Source of the DNA: Gnomoniopsis sp. IMI 355080
Lineage: Eukaryota; Ascomycota; Sordariomycetes; Diaporthales; Gnomoniaceae
DNA length: 64,000 nt
Assembly: GCA_027946555.1 (NCBI GenBank)
Contig: JAPEVC010000023.1
Coordinates: 166,299 to 230,298 of the forward strand
Direction of reading: 5' to 3'
Each line of letters begins with the position of its first letter. Position 1 is the first letter of the stretch. The position numbers were made by a program, and so were the translations under genes. Below, piece by piece: positions 1-11,440 of this stretch. Under the pieces are notes generated by a model, which saw only the letters and a list, made by a program, of their open reading frames with translations, had not been told where the DNA came from and made no database searches.

Positions 1-14
1 TGTGTTTCTACTAG

Positions 15-941
15 GTCGTCATTGACGGCAAGGGCCACCTTCTGGGTCGTCTCGCCAGCATTGTTGCCAAGCAGCTGCTGAGTGGCCAGAAGATCGTTGT
101 CGTCCGCTGTGAGGCTCTCAACATCTCTGGAGAGTTCTTCCGCGCGAAGCGTACGTCTACTTGCCCCCGCCATCCAATTCGATCTACCCTGCGAGACATC
201 ACATGCAGACAGCCTCAGCATACCAGCTGTGTCTGGCAAGAGAGAGCATTAGAACAGGGTCAACAATCGAGACTCGACTGATGGCTGACATGATGGATTT
301 ACAGTCAAGTACCACGCGTACCTCCGCAAGATGACCCGATACAACCCCACCCGCGGTGGTGAGTCGACCCTTGCGCAAATACGCGATTCCCATTCGACCG
401 AACTCATTATCTGACACGATCCCTAGGTCCCTTCCACTTCCGCGCCCCCTCTCGCATCTTCTACAAGACCGTCCGTGGCATGATCCCCCACAAGACTGCC
501 CGCGGAGCCGCTGCTCTCGAGCGCCTGAAGGTCTTCGAGGGTGTCCCCCCTCCCTACGACAAGCAGAAGAAGATGGTCGTCCCCCAGGCTCTGCGTGTCC
601 TGCGTCTGCAGCCCGGCCGCAAGTACTGCACCGTCGGTCGTCTGAGCCACGAGGTGGGCTGGAAGTACAAGGATGTTGTTGAGAGGTACGATGCTTTCCA
701 GATCCCGAGGATTCTTGGCCAGCTTTTTGGAATACCCAAGGCGAAGGCCGAGATCCAGAAACTATCAAATGGGCTATGGGTTGCTGACGACGATGAATAC
801 AGACTCGAGGAGCGCAGAAAGGCCAAGGGCGCCGCCTACTACGAGCGCAAGAAGTCTGCCCGACGGAATCTCACCGAGGCCAAGAAGGCCGCCAAGGTCG
901 ACAGCAAGGTCACCGAGGCCCTTGCCGCCTACGGTCACTAA
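15..941 (+). CDS. RPL16: 60S ribosomal protein uL13 (yeast Rpl16, human L13a), 5' end outside the window
   Basis: Cytosolic large-subunit ribosomal protein. Visible exons are about 15-150, 305-358, 427-685 and 803-941, ending in TAA at 939-941. A 3' splice site at 13-14 shows that at least one upstream exon lies outside the window. The exons join in phase to give the uL13 hallmarks: [14 protein letters not shown] near the start, [12 protein letters not shown], the [18 protein letters not shown] block, PPYDKQKK, then [17 protein letters not shown] and a Lys-rich C-terminal helix. Codon use is strongly biased to C-ending codons, as in highly expressed fungal genes. The last intron (686-802) is 117 nt, a multiple of three, and has no stop, so an unspliced transcript stays open; the family alignment (VVER followed by LEERRKAKG) and good splice signals show it is an intron. 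Identification is firm. Confidence 0.96.
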
Positions 942-2910
942 TGGGTGTTCCGTTTGCGGTTTTATTACCAACAACAAACCCCCTTGTGCTCTTCTTTTAA
1001 CGTTTGCGCTTAGATTGGCGTGGGATGGTCTGGTCAATGCATTGGCGACGGACGGCTTTCGGGATCGGGAAGACAATCTGGCTTGGTCGTCAGGGTTTAT
1101 GGTCCCCCCATATAGGGACGCAAAATTACCTACACACATCACTGCGATGAGCCTACATGGATGAAAACAAAAAGAAGACAAACTTTCGCCACCACTCAAA
1201 ATGACGGGGCTTGCTGGATGATACGACGTGACTGGTAATTTTTTTGTGATCGAGCCGAGCGTCGGTAGGGAAGGCTGGCGAGGGGCTGTTTGATGATTGT
1301 GTGGGCATGTCGAGAACCATGGAGAACCTGGCGATGGTGTTTGCCATGAAGAGCCATAATGCAGATATCTTGCGAGGTTCGAGGATGACGAGTCCTGATG
1401 GCCGATCAATACAATTGTCAAATTGGGTGATCAAGCCGGCAGCGCCAGCATGCCTGTGGTTCCATCCTTTCCCTTTCTTGATATTCCCACGCTGTCCCCC
1501 CTTGTTCTTGATTTCGACGTGGTTCTACGAAGCACGTACCCTCGACTTACTGACGCGTAGCTCAGGTTGGAAAGAAAGAAAGGTTACTACTGTAGATAGA
1601 GGATGTCCGGGCGAGGGCGACGCGGCGCTAGGACATCATTGTCACGTCCGTACCCACCAAAAGTCTTGGACCTGCTCCCCAGCAGTGCCTCATCAGCCAT
1701 GTCCACAACACAAAACCAGCCCGTTGGAAACCATGCATGATCGCTACTGCAACTTCAAAGTTACGTGGGGAAGGGGGCGAGATATTCCCGTTCCGTCCAA
1801 GGCCAGCGAGCCATCTTTCCACCCCACGCCAACTAATAAAGGCGCGAGCGATACTGGTCCGAGCCTGTGTCATGTAGGTTGTCTTCAGGTATTCTAGACT
1901 ACTAGAGCCAAGGCATTCTCCGGAACCCTCCCTCCCCCCTCCCCAGCGGCAGGCTCCGATGACGGGATTGCCTGCCTGAGGACGTGGGCTGAGCTGACCA
2001 CATGTGAAGACGGTTATGCCGCCAATGAGGGTGCAAAGGATAGGGCGCCAAGTCCAGTTGGGCAGCTCAGTAAGCGAGGATGAGCGCCGAGGAGATGTAT
2101 TTGGTGAAGCGTGTGGTAGGATTCAGGACTGGGAAAGCTTGGATAGGGAGATGGCAAGGACGGTCAGAGGAGATCTTCATCGCTTTTGACAGCGCAACGT
2201 ATGTACATACGTCTGGTTGATCGGCTGTCTTGTCAGACCACCTTATGGTTGTGAAAATCATGAATACTATGTCGACCTGTCGAGCTAGCAAGCCTCGTGC
2301 CGTGCCTATAGATGTGCAAGGCGAGCACGAGTGTCGTCCATAGGCCAGAGAGGCTATCTGCGGGTCGTTATTCGTTGCCCGGCCCGCGTGCCGAGTGCCT
2401 ACGTAGAATGCTACTGTGCGGAACACTCTACATGATGCAAGTGCCGCACTTGACTCCGGGGTGACCTCCGTTCCAATGGTACGGAAGGGTTGAATACTAC
2501 GGCTTGGCAGCCATGATAGCCGGGCAGCCGGGGACGTCACCTCTTTCCACGCTCTTACATATTATATCACTTATTATCGACATTCACGAAACAGGATGGA
2601 CCTCTTTTCAAGTTTGCACAGTAAAGGTAAGTGGTGTGAAAGGCTGTATGTATTTCAGCTGGCTCGTATGCGCAAAACGAGAGAGAAAGAAATCAGTGCA
2701 GTAGCGACAGATTGACAGTGCTTCTATTCGACAATGAACCAAAACCTGACTCTCCCTTCACACCATCGTTCGTCTCCTCACGCTTCATCCATCAAGTATA
2801 TATATATACACATGCTGCTAGAGCGTATTGTCAGTACAAACTGTTGTGCTTGATGCCATGATCGAGGGAGGAGCGTACGTACGAAGTGAGCAGTGTCGCA
2901 CACAAAATAT
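942..2910. other. Intergenic region downstream of RPL16, no supported gene
   Basis: This holds the RPL16 3' UTR and about 1.9 kb of sequence without recognisable protein similarity. Open frames on both strands (for example 1301-1897 plus and 2067-2540 minus) have no recognised motif, no convincing splice pattern and odd amino acid composition. A short TA repeat lies at about 2797-2808. The last part should carry the 3' UTR of the metallothionein gene on the minus strand. Confidence 0.6.
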
Positions 2911-2976
2911 TTACTTGGAGTGGGTCGGGCATCCGGAGCACTTGCAGTCAGTGCACTTGCAGTCGGTTCCGCACAT
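2911..2976 (-). CDS. Miniature copper-type metallothionein, 21 aa
   Basis: The minus strand encodes MCGTDCKCTDCKCSGCPTHS plus a final Lys and a TAA stop, with no intron. Six of the 21 residues are Cys (positions 2, 6, 8, 11, 13, 16), arranged as C-x3-C-x-C-x2-C-x-C-x2-C. There is no aromatic residue and the end is a short T-H-S-K tail. This matches the size and layout of fungal metallothioneins such as the Neurospora copper metallothionein and especially Magnaporthe MMT1, which also starts M-C-G and ends T-H-G-K. Members bind Cu(I) or Zn through Cys clusters; MMT1 is needed for appressorial penetration. A TATAAA box lies about 140 bp upstream of the start. The frame contains a near-perfect internal repeat (GACTGCAAGTGC twice), suggesting growth by duplication. 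It is too short for ordinary ORF finders. The function is inferred from the Cys pattern. Confidence 0.88.
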   Translation of the reverse strand: MCGTDCKCTDCKCSGCPTHSK

Positions 2977-4282
2977 TTTGATGTTGGGGGGGTTGGTGAT
3001 TCAACACGGTGAAGTGAAGCGTTGGGATAGTGATTGAAGTTGTTCTTGAAGATAAGACTTGAGCGTTGAGGAGAAACACGAGACAATAATCGGGTATCCG
3101 AGAGGGATATCCGAGCCTTTATAAACAATTGCTATCCAACACAAAACAGCATGCATGGCCCCCCGTCCCCCCTCCTCCTCCCACTCGGCAATTTTCCGGC
3201 GACCTTGCATATTCCTAGCCTTCTTTCACCACACCATCACTCCTCCATAACCCGCCGTTGGCCGATGTTCCACTTGCGCTAGATCGGTCCTATCTCCGGC
3301 ACTTCAATAGCAAAGCCCCCCCCCCCGTACCGGCCTACATACAGCCTATGATCGTCAAGTCTCGCTCAGGAATCGCATCCACTCAATCATCACCGCTTGG
3401 ACCCTCCCCGCACCACTACTAACTAGCCTGCTATGACCTAGAAAACATGCAAGGTTCGTATTGTCAGCGGGACCGACCTGGTGGCCCTGGTGTGTGTGTG
3501 CCCTGGGGGAAGCGCGACATTTGGGAACTTGCCAGCGCACACACGCAGGGACAACACCCACCAACGGGGTACGAGGAGGCGATGTCTTGTTTGGGAAGCC
3601 CCGATTCGGCGGCATTCATCGACCTGACCCAGCAGTCTCTTGAAGCACCAAGGTTGCGCCGGCGGCTTATCAGAGCAACACTAGAGAGATATCGTATCCT
3701 GAGTTTTGGGGGTGGGGGAAGGAGTTGCGGTTGTTGAACAGCCACCCAGGTGCGTTGCGCGTATGAAAAATACATGCATTTTTCTGGCCGGTGGCAGATC
3801 GTTCGTTGTGTGGCACGTAAGCGGATATTTTGCGATAGAGGAGGGGTCAGAGCAGAACAGCAGTGCGAGTCATGAACAGACCCAGCACGTGCTGCCTGTG
3901 GCTGTTGTGTTTCTAAGGAATCTTCAAGCTTCAAACATCCCCTCGAAGTTGGCCTCGAGTCTGAAGAGCCTTTACAATAAGTAGTAGCCTTGGTACTTGG
4001 CTTCTCGAGTCTTGTAGTATACTAGAATGCTTGGCTATTTGTGGAAATGAGCTTCTGCTACATACTTACAAGCAGCACGCAAACTTGCACACCACAGTGT
4101 AGTCTTCGATCACGACCCCGCCTCAAGGCTCCGACCCACGATCTCTACTTACAGGGTTACCTATATTCCAGCTGCCCCTCCCTGTCTCCTAAGCGAGTCC
4201 TTTGCACTCTTTGCCACTAAGAATGTCAAACCACTTTCACTGAAGGGTGCTGCTTAGGGCGTCTGAGTGACTGACTGATAAC
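2977..4282. other. Metallothionein promoter region and spacer, no further gene seen
   Basis: The first few hundred bases are the 5' UTR and promoter of the minus-strand metallothionein gene. An 11-base C run lies at about 3316-3326. ORFs at 3447-3984 on both strands lack motifs and are probably random. At about 4085-4165 the minus strand looks loosely like a tRNA body but fails as a tRNA gene (see rejected items). The distal part is 3' flank of the cyclase gene. Confidence 0.5.
3118..3123 (-). promoter_or_regulatory. TATA box of the metallothionein gene
   Basis: TATAAA on the minus strand, in the context TTTATAAAGG, about 142 bp upstream of the metallothionein ATG. A strong TATA box suits a highly expressed, inducible small gene. 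The transcription start itself cannot be read from the sequence. Confidence 0.55.
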
Positions 4283-5484
4283 TCAAAATATCGCCAACGC
4301 GTTTGGCGGCGACCCTACAAGCCCAGGGTGGTTCAGCGGAGCAGAGGTTAGCAGGAAGCTGTACCTTCCAGTCTTCCGGCAATATGCCGAGAGGCGCTTG
4401 AGATCCCACAGCTCCCCTATCGAGAGGCCGAACAATGAGAGGAAGTATTGGTGGAGGACTAGTCTTGATTGTCAGCCAAGTCCAACAGTAAGATCGCGAC
4501 CTATTATGGCAAGGAGATCGAGGGAGAGGGAAGAAAATACAAGGCTCAAAAACCACAAACTCACCTAATTCCGACATCGAGCCCTCAGTCCCATCCGGCC
4601 TCAGCGGAGGAAAGGCCTCAAAACCTGGACTGTCGCTCGCCACAGCAGAGAAGTGCTTGTTCCACACCCACCGCGCCGTGTCCTCCGTCCCATGGATCCC
4701 AGAGAGCTTGGCGTGCTGTAGCTTGGAGAAATCGTGGGGCGTAGGATTCTCCATGACCTCCGTCGCCCCCGTTCTGATAATCAAGATGTCCCCATGCCGG
4801 AACTCCACGCCCTGGTGCTTCGCCACCGCCTCCACCTCCTCCACCGTGATGCGATAGCCGTCAAATGCATGGTACGGCGGCTGCTTCGCCTCATGGACGT
4901 CGTCCATGTAAGCCTTGAAATCAATCAACACACCCCGTCCGACGAGCCCGCCGCGGGTGTGCCAGTGGTCGAGCGTGGGCAGGGTGTTCTCGGCGGTCGT
5001 CTGCGACGCCGTGAGGGCCCCCTGAGTGACCTGGAGGCCGTTGTACGCAAGCCCGGACGGCATATGCTGCACATGCACGAGACTGTCCCACTGGCTGCTG
5101 ATCTGGGTGTTAAACTCGAGAGTATCGTCCCATACCAGCCCGTTATCCATGAGGGGGATGACCTTGTGTGTGGGCGGCGGACGGCTCGGCAGGCTTGGGG
5201 GGAGCTTGCTGCCGTTGAGAGGCCAGCTATGTGCATTCGTTAGTAAATTTCTTTTACCAGATGGGCAGTGATCTGCCAGGAGAACAATGGTGAGGAGCAT
5301 ACTTTAGTGATATAGAGACGCCATCTTTGACTTCTGTCGCCGCGGCGGCGACTACGGCCGGGGTGAGTAGATTGAGTGTACCTAGCAGGTCTTTCTTCCC
5401 GTCTTTGTCGAAGATGCCCCAGGCGCAGCCTTGCGGCATGCCCTCCACCTTGGGAAGATCATCGAAATCAGGAATGGCAGACAT
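4283..5484 (-). CDS. Putative cyclase, kynurenine formamidase-like (PF04199 family)
   Basis: Three exons on the minus strand: 5484-5303, 5226-4565 and 4458-4283. Both introns have clear signals, and the first has an ideal ACTAAC branch point. The start is ATG at 5484 (M-S-A-I-P); the frame upstream opens only with TTG. The joined protein (about 339 aa) shows the fungal cyclase landmarks: SLNWPLNG, QWDSLVHVQHMPSGLAYNG (family substrate and metal region), GVLIDFKAYMDD, RITVEEVEAVAKHQGVEFR, GDILIIRTG, ARWVWNKHF-AVASD-P-FEAFPP, then LHQYFLSLFGLSIGELWDL and the end SPPNALAIF. Bacterial relatives hydrolyse N-formylkynurenine; for the fungal group the substrate is mostly unknown. There is no signal peptide. 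The family call is firm and the reaction is open. Confidence 0.85.
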
Positions 5485-8111
5485 TTTCAAAAAGTTCTTG
5501 AGTGGTGTTTGTTACTCGCCCGGAATTGTAGTGAGAGTAAACGGTGTCAAAATGTGAAAGCGTCCTGTCAGCACCATGAAATAGATTTATTTGAGGACGC
5601 TAGAACATGCATAGACAGCTACCTAAGGTAGGCATCCATCTCCGCAACTGGACGTCGGACCCACTGTAAGCATCGAAAACGAAGAGAGGTCCGAAGAGTC
5701 AGGATTGGTGATGCCATGAATTACTGACAACTACCATTCTTGCACTATCTGTTGTATCTTGTTGCCTGAAGTATCTTGGTCAGGACTAGGAGGTATGAAA
5801 GATCCTTGTAGGATTAGTCCATTCATATAGGCCATGTCCGAGTACATGACTGCCCAAGTGCATACTTCCGAGCTACAGGTGTACTGTACAGTATGGGGGG
5901 GGGGGTTAATCTGCCAATGGATGTCAACCCACGCAAGAAGACTCAAGCATAGATTGTGATGATTCAACTTCCTCTGTGTTCTCTAGATACTGAGTCGACA
6001 GAGGTTGCTGATATGACTGCTAGGCTTACACCAGCATTGATCAAATTTGGTTCCTTGAAACTTATGCGCTCATGGTACCCAACATTCCTTACAAGCAAGC
6101 CAGCCACTTTAAATCGCTATGTAGTTGGTCTTTTGCTTTTTTCTTCATTTTTTTCAAGAAGCAAGATACCTAGGTCATTACTTTGTTCCGTTCCCCCGAC
6201 TCCCGGGCTGCCCTATGCTCGTCCTTTAGATGGGGCTGCTACGAATTATCTGCCATAACCCAGGATTTGCTATCAACTCCAACGTTAGAAGCTGCGTAGT
6301 GCTGTTAGGTAGCTGAGAAGCTTGATTTGTAGATAGAACTAGCCAGTCGTAAGCTAAAGACTGAGGTATGTCTCGCAGCACTTATTGCCCTTGACTCCTT
6401 CGAATGTCTCGCCTATGCCGATGAGGTGCATACATGGGCTGACTCAGACCACTGGAATAGAAGATTCAACCCAAGGCACATCGTAGAAAACAATAAACGG
6501 CGCTTGTGTGCCTTTGCAATGTTCCGATCGAATGGCTATATGCCATAGTTGGAGTAGAAAAATGAAACAGCTCATATGCGACTGATTAAGTCACAGCTAG
6601 GCTCAGGTCGATCAATCGACTTATTGTGGAGACTACTGTGTTTCTAGATAGGATCACCACAGAAGCATACCCACCCTGCAAAGCACAATCACTTGTTGAT
6701 TATATAAAGACCAAGAAACCGGTTTCAACAGAACCAGCTGGCTGTGTTCCCCAGATTACCTCTGACTGTGACATATTCCTGTAATATTCCTCGACTGTTC
6801 ACCCGCACAAGGTCGCCTTAATTATTATTCTATCCATTCGCAAGGCATTGGGAACTTCCTAGATGCAACGGAGAAGTTGCTTGGATACTTACCAGCCCTG
6901 TGCGAATGTATCTCGAATCTCGGCCGTATGCGACATCCAGGCTCACATAGTATTGACTCTGGAGTCTCCTAGCACAACTGGATGTGACAAGGGCAATCAA
7001 ACCTTTGAAAGATGAAGCTCTTTGATATGATGCTAAGCTGTGTACTTATAAAATGTATGTTAGACACCGTTGGCACAGATACGGGATGCTGTTCGGCCCA
7101 TCGTTCGTCCTCTGCTTTCCACAGAGGCTGAGAGGACGTCGAAAAAAGAGGGCCCCAGAAGAAATTTGCCTATGAGCCTGATCCCTGACTCCCGCAGGTT
7201 CGCGAGTCGACAAGGGTATGTGGACCCACTGAAGTTTCAAAACGATCAGCACTGCCAAGGGGCGATCTTTCTTTGAGATGGAGAGCTTGGTGGGAGGCAG
7301 CCAGCCTTCAAGGCAAAGAGCTCTCAACAGCATCGAGAACAAGGCTCCGAGATACATCCTTTGAATGAATGGCGCCTTAATTCTCCGCGTAAATCCCACG
7401 GAATGGTAAGAGTAGCCTACCAGCTCTTACCGTAGAGAGAGATGAGCGGAAAAGGCATACGAGACAAGCGAAATTTCACCAAAGTCTATCTTCTTGATGG
7501 CATCGTTGCTTGTGCAATGTCACACTCACGGCTGCATCCCGCCGTTACGTCTGTCCTTGGCCGTCTGAGGATGTCGCGCCATAGGCAAATTACCTGTACT
7601 CTTGCGGCGAAATGTGCGCCAAAAGATTATCTGCCTGCAGGCTCTAGACCACATTCTCCGTCTCACAGGATGCGCTGTGCGTGGTGAGACAGCAGCTCGC
7701 GTCGATGTATATGTTGAGGCGCCATGCACGCGGCACAGGATGAGCAGGCCCAACTTTGGGATCATCCTTGGGATGGATAAACACGGGTCAAAGGTCAAAT
7801 TGCGATACGCACTGTTTGATACCGTCTACTGGCAACCGACAGCCAACCAAATTGGATATCAGGAGATCTGGGGCCTCTGACATCAGTGCTTTTGGCAGAG
7901 GATGAACCCCTGAGTCGCATTGACGCCCTGCCCTGTCCACCCAAACACTCAGTACATCTTCCTTCGATCCCTCCGTCTGTCGGTCAGACACCTGCGCTCA
8001 CTTTGGAATTTATTTATTTTCTTCAACGAAACCTGTGCGAAATCGTCGTTCCGTTGCTAACTAGAGTCTTTCGTTTACCGTACTCTACCTTTCATCCAAC
8101 AAACCGCCAAA
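5485..8111. other. Long intergenic region, no supported gene
   Basis: About 2.6 kb with no recognisable coding signal. It contains an 11-base G run at about 5895-5905, T-rich tracts near 6130-6160 and a TACCTAGG element at 6167. Short ORFs near 5956-6258, 7046-7399 and 7442-7880 show no family motif. The last 150 bp, with TTTATTTATTTTCTTC around 8010-8025, is the likely promoter and 5' UTR of the small secreted protein gene. Confidence 0.5.
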
Positions 8112-8657
8112 ATGCAGGTATGTCATTCATGTCAATACGTGCCATCTTGTCACTGGCCGAACAGGGTCAAACAGAGTCACTGACATGTGCTAGACCGCCA
8201 CCTTTGTCCTCGCCCTCTGTGGTGCTGTCAGCGCTCTTGTTGCTCGTCAGCCCATAGTCCCGAACGAGCCCGGTCTTTCCCTCATCAGCTACCGACCGTA
8301 CTGCCCGGTCTGCGACACCGTCGAGCTGAACAACAACTGCTTGTCTCAGGGTGCCTCCTGCATGCAGACTATCTACGAGTACGTATCCACATATGCTTCT
8401 GGACATCACATCACAGATACCGTTACCCAGTCGGGTTGTCATCGACGAGCAGTCCAATCAAGCACTTCTCGTCCATTGTTACATGTGCTGTCCCAAATCA
8501 TCTGCTTGGTCGCAGCCATCGCTGATCGATACCACTTTATAGGCCCGGCAACGCCCCTGAAGCGTGCACAAGCCGCTGCTCGACCACTTGCCAGCAAATC
8601 TCATACACCGCCAACAGCGACTATGGTTACAGCTGCAACACCACCCGCACTGCGTAA
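8112..8657 (+). CDS. Small secreted cysteine-rich protein, candidate effector
   Basis: Three exons: 8112-8117 (only ATG CAG), 8194-8378 and 8543-8657, giving 101 aa. The six-base first exon is supported by the donor GTATGT directly after it and by a clean phase-0 join that puts a hydrophobic signal peptide (TFVLALCGAVSALVA) at the N-terminus. The second donor GTACGT and the acceptor at 8541-8542 join in phase 2; other choices hit a stop. The predicted mature part of about 80 residues has eight Cys (39, 42, 51, 58, 72, 76, 80, 95), enough for four disulfides, including C-P-V-C and a C-x3-C-x3-C run. I do not recognise the family. Size, secretion signal, Cys content and its isolated position in a gene-poor region fit a fungal effector or other apoplastic protein. 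The gene model is good; the role is inferred. Confidence 0.75.
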
Positions 8658-11440
8658 AGGATAACCCAAATATGAGCATTCGCAGACGGAGTCCTGGTAC
8701 CCGGACTTGTATATTCAAGGAAAGGAGGGTGGGGACTTTGACAACGGACCTAGGAAGTCTAAATGGAATAGGCTTTTGAGGTCAGAAAGTGTGAGACAAA
8801 AGGATGTGAAGGGTACAAAGTGCGCTTTTGTACAAGCGTCAGTAATCAAATAAATATAGACCGACAGGCTAACCTAATTCAAATTCGGTATACCTTCAAA
8901 GCATACCTATGTAATTCTTCATGCCCAACCTTGTGTGTTTTATTACACCCGCCCTAAATACTGCATAAATAGAAGTGGTTACAATGTCGAGTCGATTTCC
9001 ATCTTCAAGGTGGGTGGTTGACTGGATACGGTGACGTGCTTACCCTGGATCCCGAACTCGACCGTCACGTTCATGTATATTAAAGATGTTGAAACATTAG
9101 CTGTGAAGTACATCAACTCAAAGTTTCCCAGATATTGACTGCCATGTCAAGTTGCGTAGTGGGTATGAGATCTTTGCTTCTACCTGACAAGACTTTGAGG
9201 GGTCGTTAATATTGCGATGGTTCAGAGTGGTATCGTGATTGAATGAGTGAAGTTTCCCATGATTGACTGCCACATCAAGGACAAATACGGACTCTCCATA
9301 CCTTATTTAGCCTGTTTTATTCATGCAGAATGCAAGATTGGTTAGTATCTCACACTGATAGCCACGGGCTTGACTATACACTTAATAGAGCGGTTGTACA
9401 ATAAGGCAAGCGACCTTCCTGTGTGGAAACGAAATGATCAATCAATTAGCACACATGGCAAAGTCATCACAATTCAACTAGATACCCAGGATGGACATAT
9501 ACTTTGTCAGCTCCTGTGCCAGGATATACGACTGTACTTAACATGGTTATCTAAGGTACCTACGTTGACTAACATCACTTTCGCGCTCGTCAGAGAGCCG
9601 ATGGAACTCGAGCCCAGCTAGATACGTCGTTTGGCTTAGTCACTTTGAAGGAACACCTGCGTGCAAAGGCAACGTGCGCTGGTCACTCTGCAGGATAGTG
9701 CGATGCTCATTGACAACTCTTTCTGCCTTACTTACGTCTCCTTCATATATTCATATCCCATCAAATTTGCCTGCTGTCTGTAGTTGTTGGTATACATGCT
9801 CTGCTGTAGCCTTTCGGGGCTAGACAGACAGGCCACACATGCTTCCACGCTCGTAGGAACTTGAAATTAATAACGACACTTCCACTTGCCTGAATACAGA
9901 GGGCGGCAAACTATATCTCCTTCTAAGCCAACCGAGGGTATGCCTGACCAAAGTCCATTCCGAAGACATAGAGGAACTTATTGGGTACTTAGGTTGTAAA
10001 GGCTGGGTCCCCTGATTGGCACGGATCTATATCTGGCCAGCTCTTCGATTGATGAATGTTTTGAATGAGAAATGGCTTGAGTGAAGACGATCTTACAATG
10101 ACCGCGAGGCTGTCGTCACCCCAGCCTAGCGGCAATCGCCAAGTAAGATAGTATCTAATTTCCGGGTCGGTCCGAAGGGTGGTGACTTTCCTCTGGGTAA
10201 GGTGATACCAGTGTCAGCCGTTAGTTCCCCGTTTTTAGTTCAGACAGGACGAACCGCTCAAGCCTTATGCATTACCAGGACACGGGCGTCGGGGTGAGAT
10301 GCAATTCAATAGGCTGAGACGCGACACAATATAGTCACACTCGATATATTCAATCCATATCTGAACAGGGGCCGGACATATGACAATGAGGTATTTGTGC
10401 TGTTATTGTGGAGTTCTGTTGTAGCCTTTGTGGGCAGAGCATCATCACCGTTCTTGAATTCGGTTGGGGCAATCGAATGGACGAACCCGCAAAAAATGAG
10501 TTCAAGCATAACGTTGTTCGTATCCACCACTTGACTAAGTGCGATACTAAAAGATAGAATATTGTGTAGAGACGTCAGAATGGGGGGGGGCAACTGGGTA
10601 AATTAGTCGGACTCCCGGACGCGTACGCAACAGCCTTGGCAAAATTCACAGCACTGTCTCCTGAACGTCAAGTCATGTAATAATAAAGGCTGCATAATTG
10701 ATCTATTCCCGCGTCGGCACAAAACTTTCGGTTGTTCATCGTTCAAAAGGGCTGGATTGCTGCAGGTCCCACGAGCATCGGGAGCAGGGTACCTGTCCAG
10801 GTTCCTGGGCATGTTCCTGGAGCTTATCGGTACCCGCCCTGTTCTTATTGGTATTGTAGTGTCCACACACAGCCACATCACCATATAGATTCCATTTAAA
10901 GCCAAGTTCCCGGCCCACGAAGGTGGGCCTCCCCAGCGATCCTAGGTAAGGGACAGTGACCAACTCGTCAGGGCCCAGGTTATGTCGACTCCTTCGGACT
11001 TACGAGCACCGGAGTGGTTCTTCTTGAAAAATTGTACTATGTAGAGGGTCACATTGGCAATTTCGATTCATCATAGTCCAGCATTGACGTCTACAACTAG
11101 CTTAATGTCCCCAAATATCTGGGGAAAGGCATGCTCCATCTAGACTCGGCTTTGGCTCTCGGTCCAATCGAAATGGATCCGGTGGCAGGGCACACAAGTC
11201 GCTTAACGACATACATCGGCGGTAGGTACTATGTAAGGGGAAAGATTGGCATAGGGGCTGCGCGTCACGAATCTTTTACTATGCGCGTCCTCTCTCGTAT
11301 GGCCGATGTAGCTCCATCATAAAGTCGTCTTGATCGACTGTTTCCCGCATCGATAGGACCCTCGATCTTGCCTCAAAGCCATCTTTTCCTGCGTTTCATT
11401 ATCGAAGCGGGCTTTCACTGTTCAGACCAGACGCAACACC
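8658..11440. other. Intergenic region with one short imperfect direct repeat, no supported gene
   Basis: About 2.8 kb with 3' flank of the small secreted protein gene, an imperfect direct repeat at 9122 and 9251, a CCTAGGTA element at 10941-10948, and scattered ORFs under 100 codons without motifs (9370-9621, 10306-10593, 10603-10905). The final 100 bp is the 5' UTR of the beta-propeller gene. Confidence 0.5.
9122..9279. repeat. Imperfect 29-30 bp direct repeat pair
   Basis: The copies are at 9122-9151 and 9251-9279. They share AGTTTCCCA, then GATTGACTGCCA or ATATTGACTGCCA, then a TCAAG end. Several of the differences, such as ATG versus ACA before TCAAG, are transitions. The unit has no coding meaning that I can see and may be a relic of a local duplication. 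Confidence 0.5.

Noticed and set aside
774..1421. 215-codon minus-strand ORF over the end of RPL16
   Set aside because: Overlaps an assured ribosomal protein exon in antisense; composition is shadow-like.
1301..1897. 198-codon ORF downstream of RPL16
   Set aside because: No recognised motif, irregular composition, no supporting splice or promoter pattern.
4085..4165. Minus-strand stretch that looks like a tRNA body (GGGGCAGCTGG as box A, GGGTCGGAGCC as box B)
   Set aside because: The T-loop is not TTCRANY, and the acceptor and anticodon stems do not pair. At best a worn tRNA-like relic.
5895..5905. Eleven-base G run, and similar G or C runs at 3316-3326 and about 31398-31407
   Set aside because: Simple homopolymers, common in fungal intergenic DNA and prone to assembly error. 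No G-quadruplex spacing of several runs is seen.
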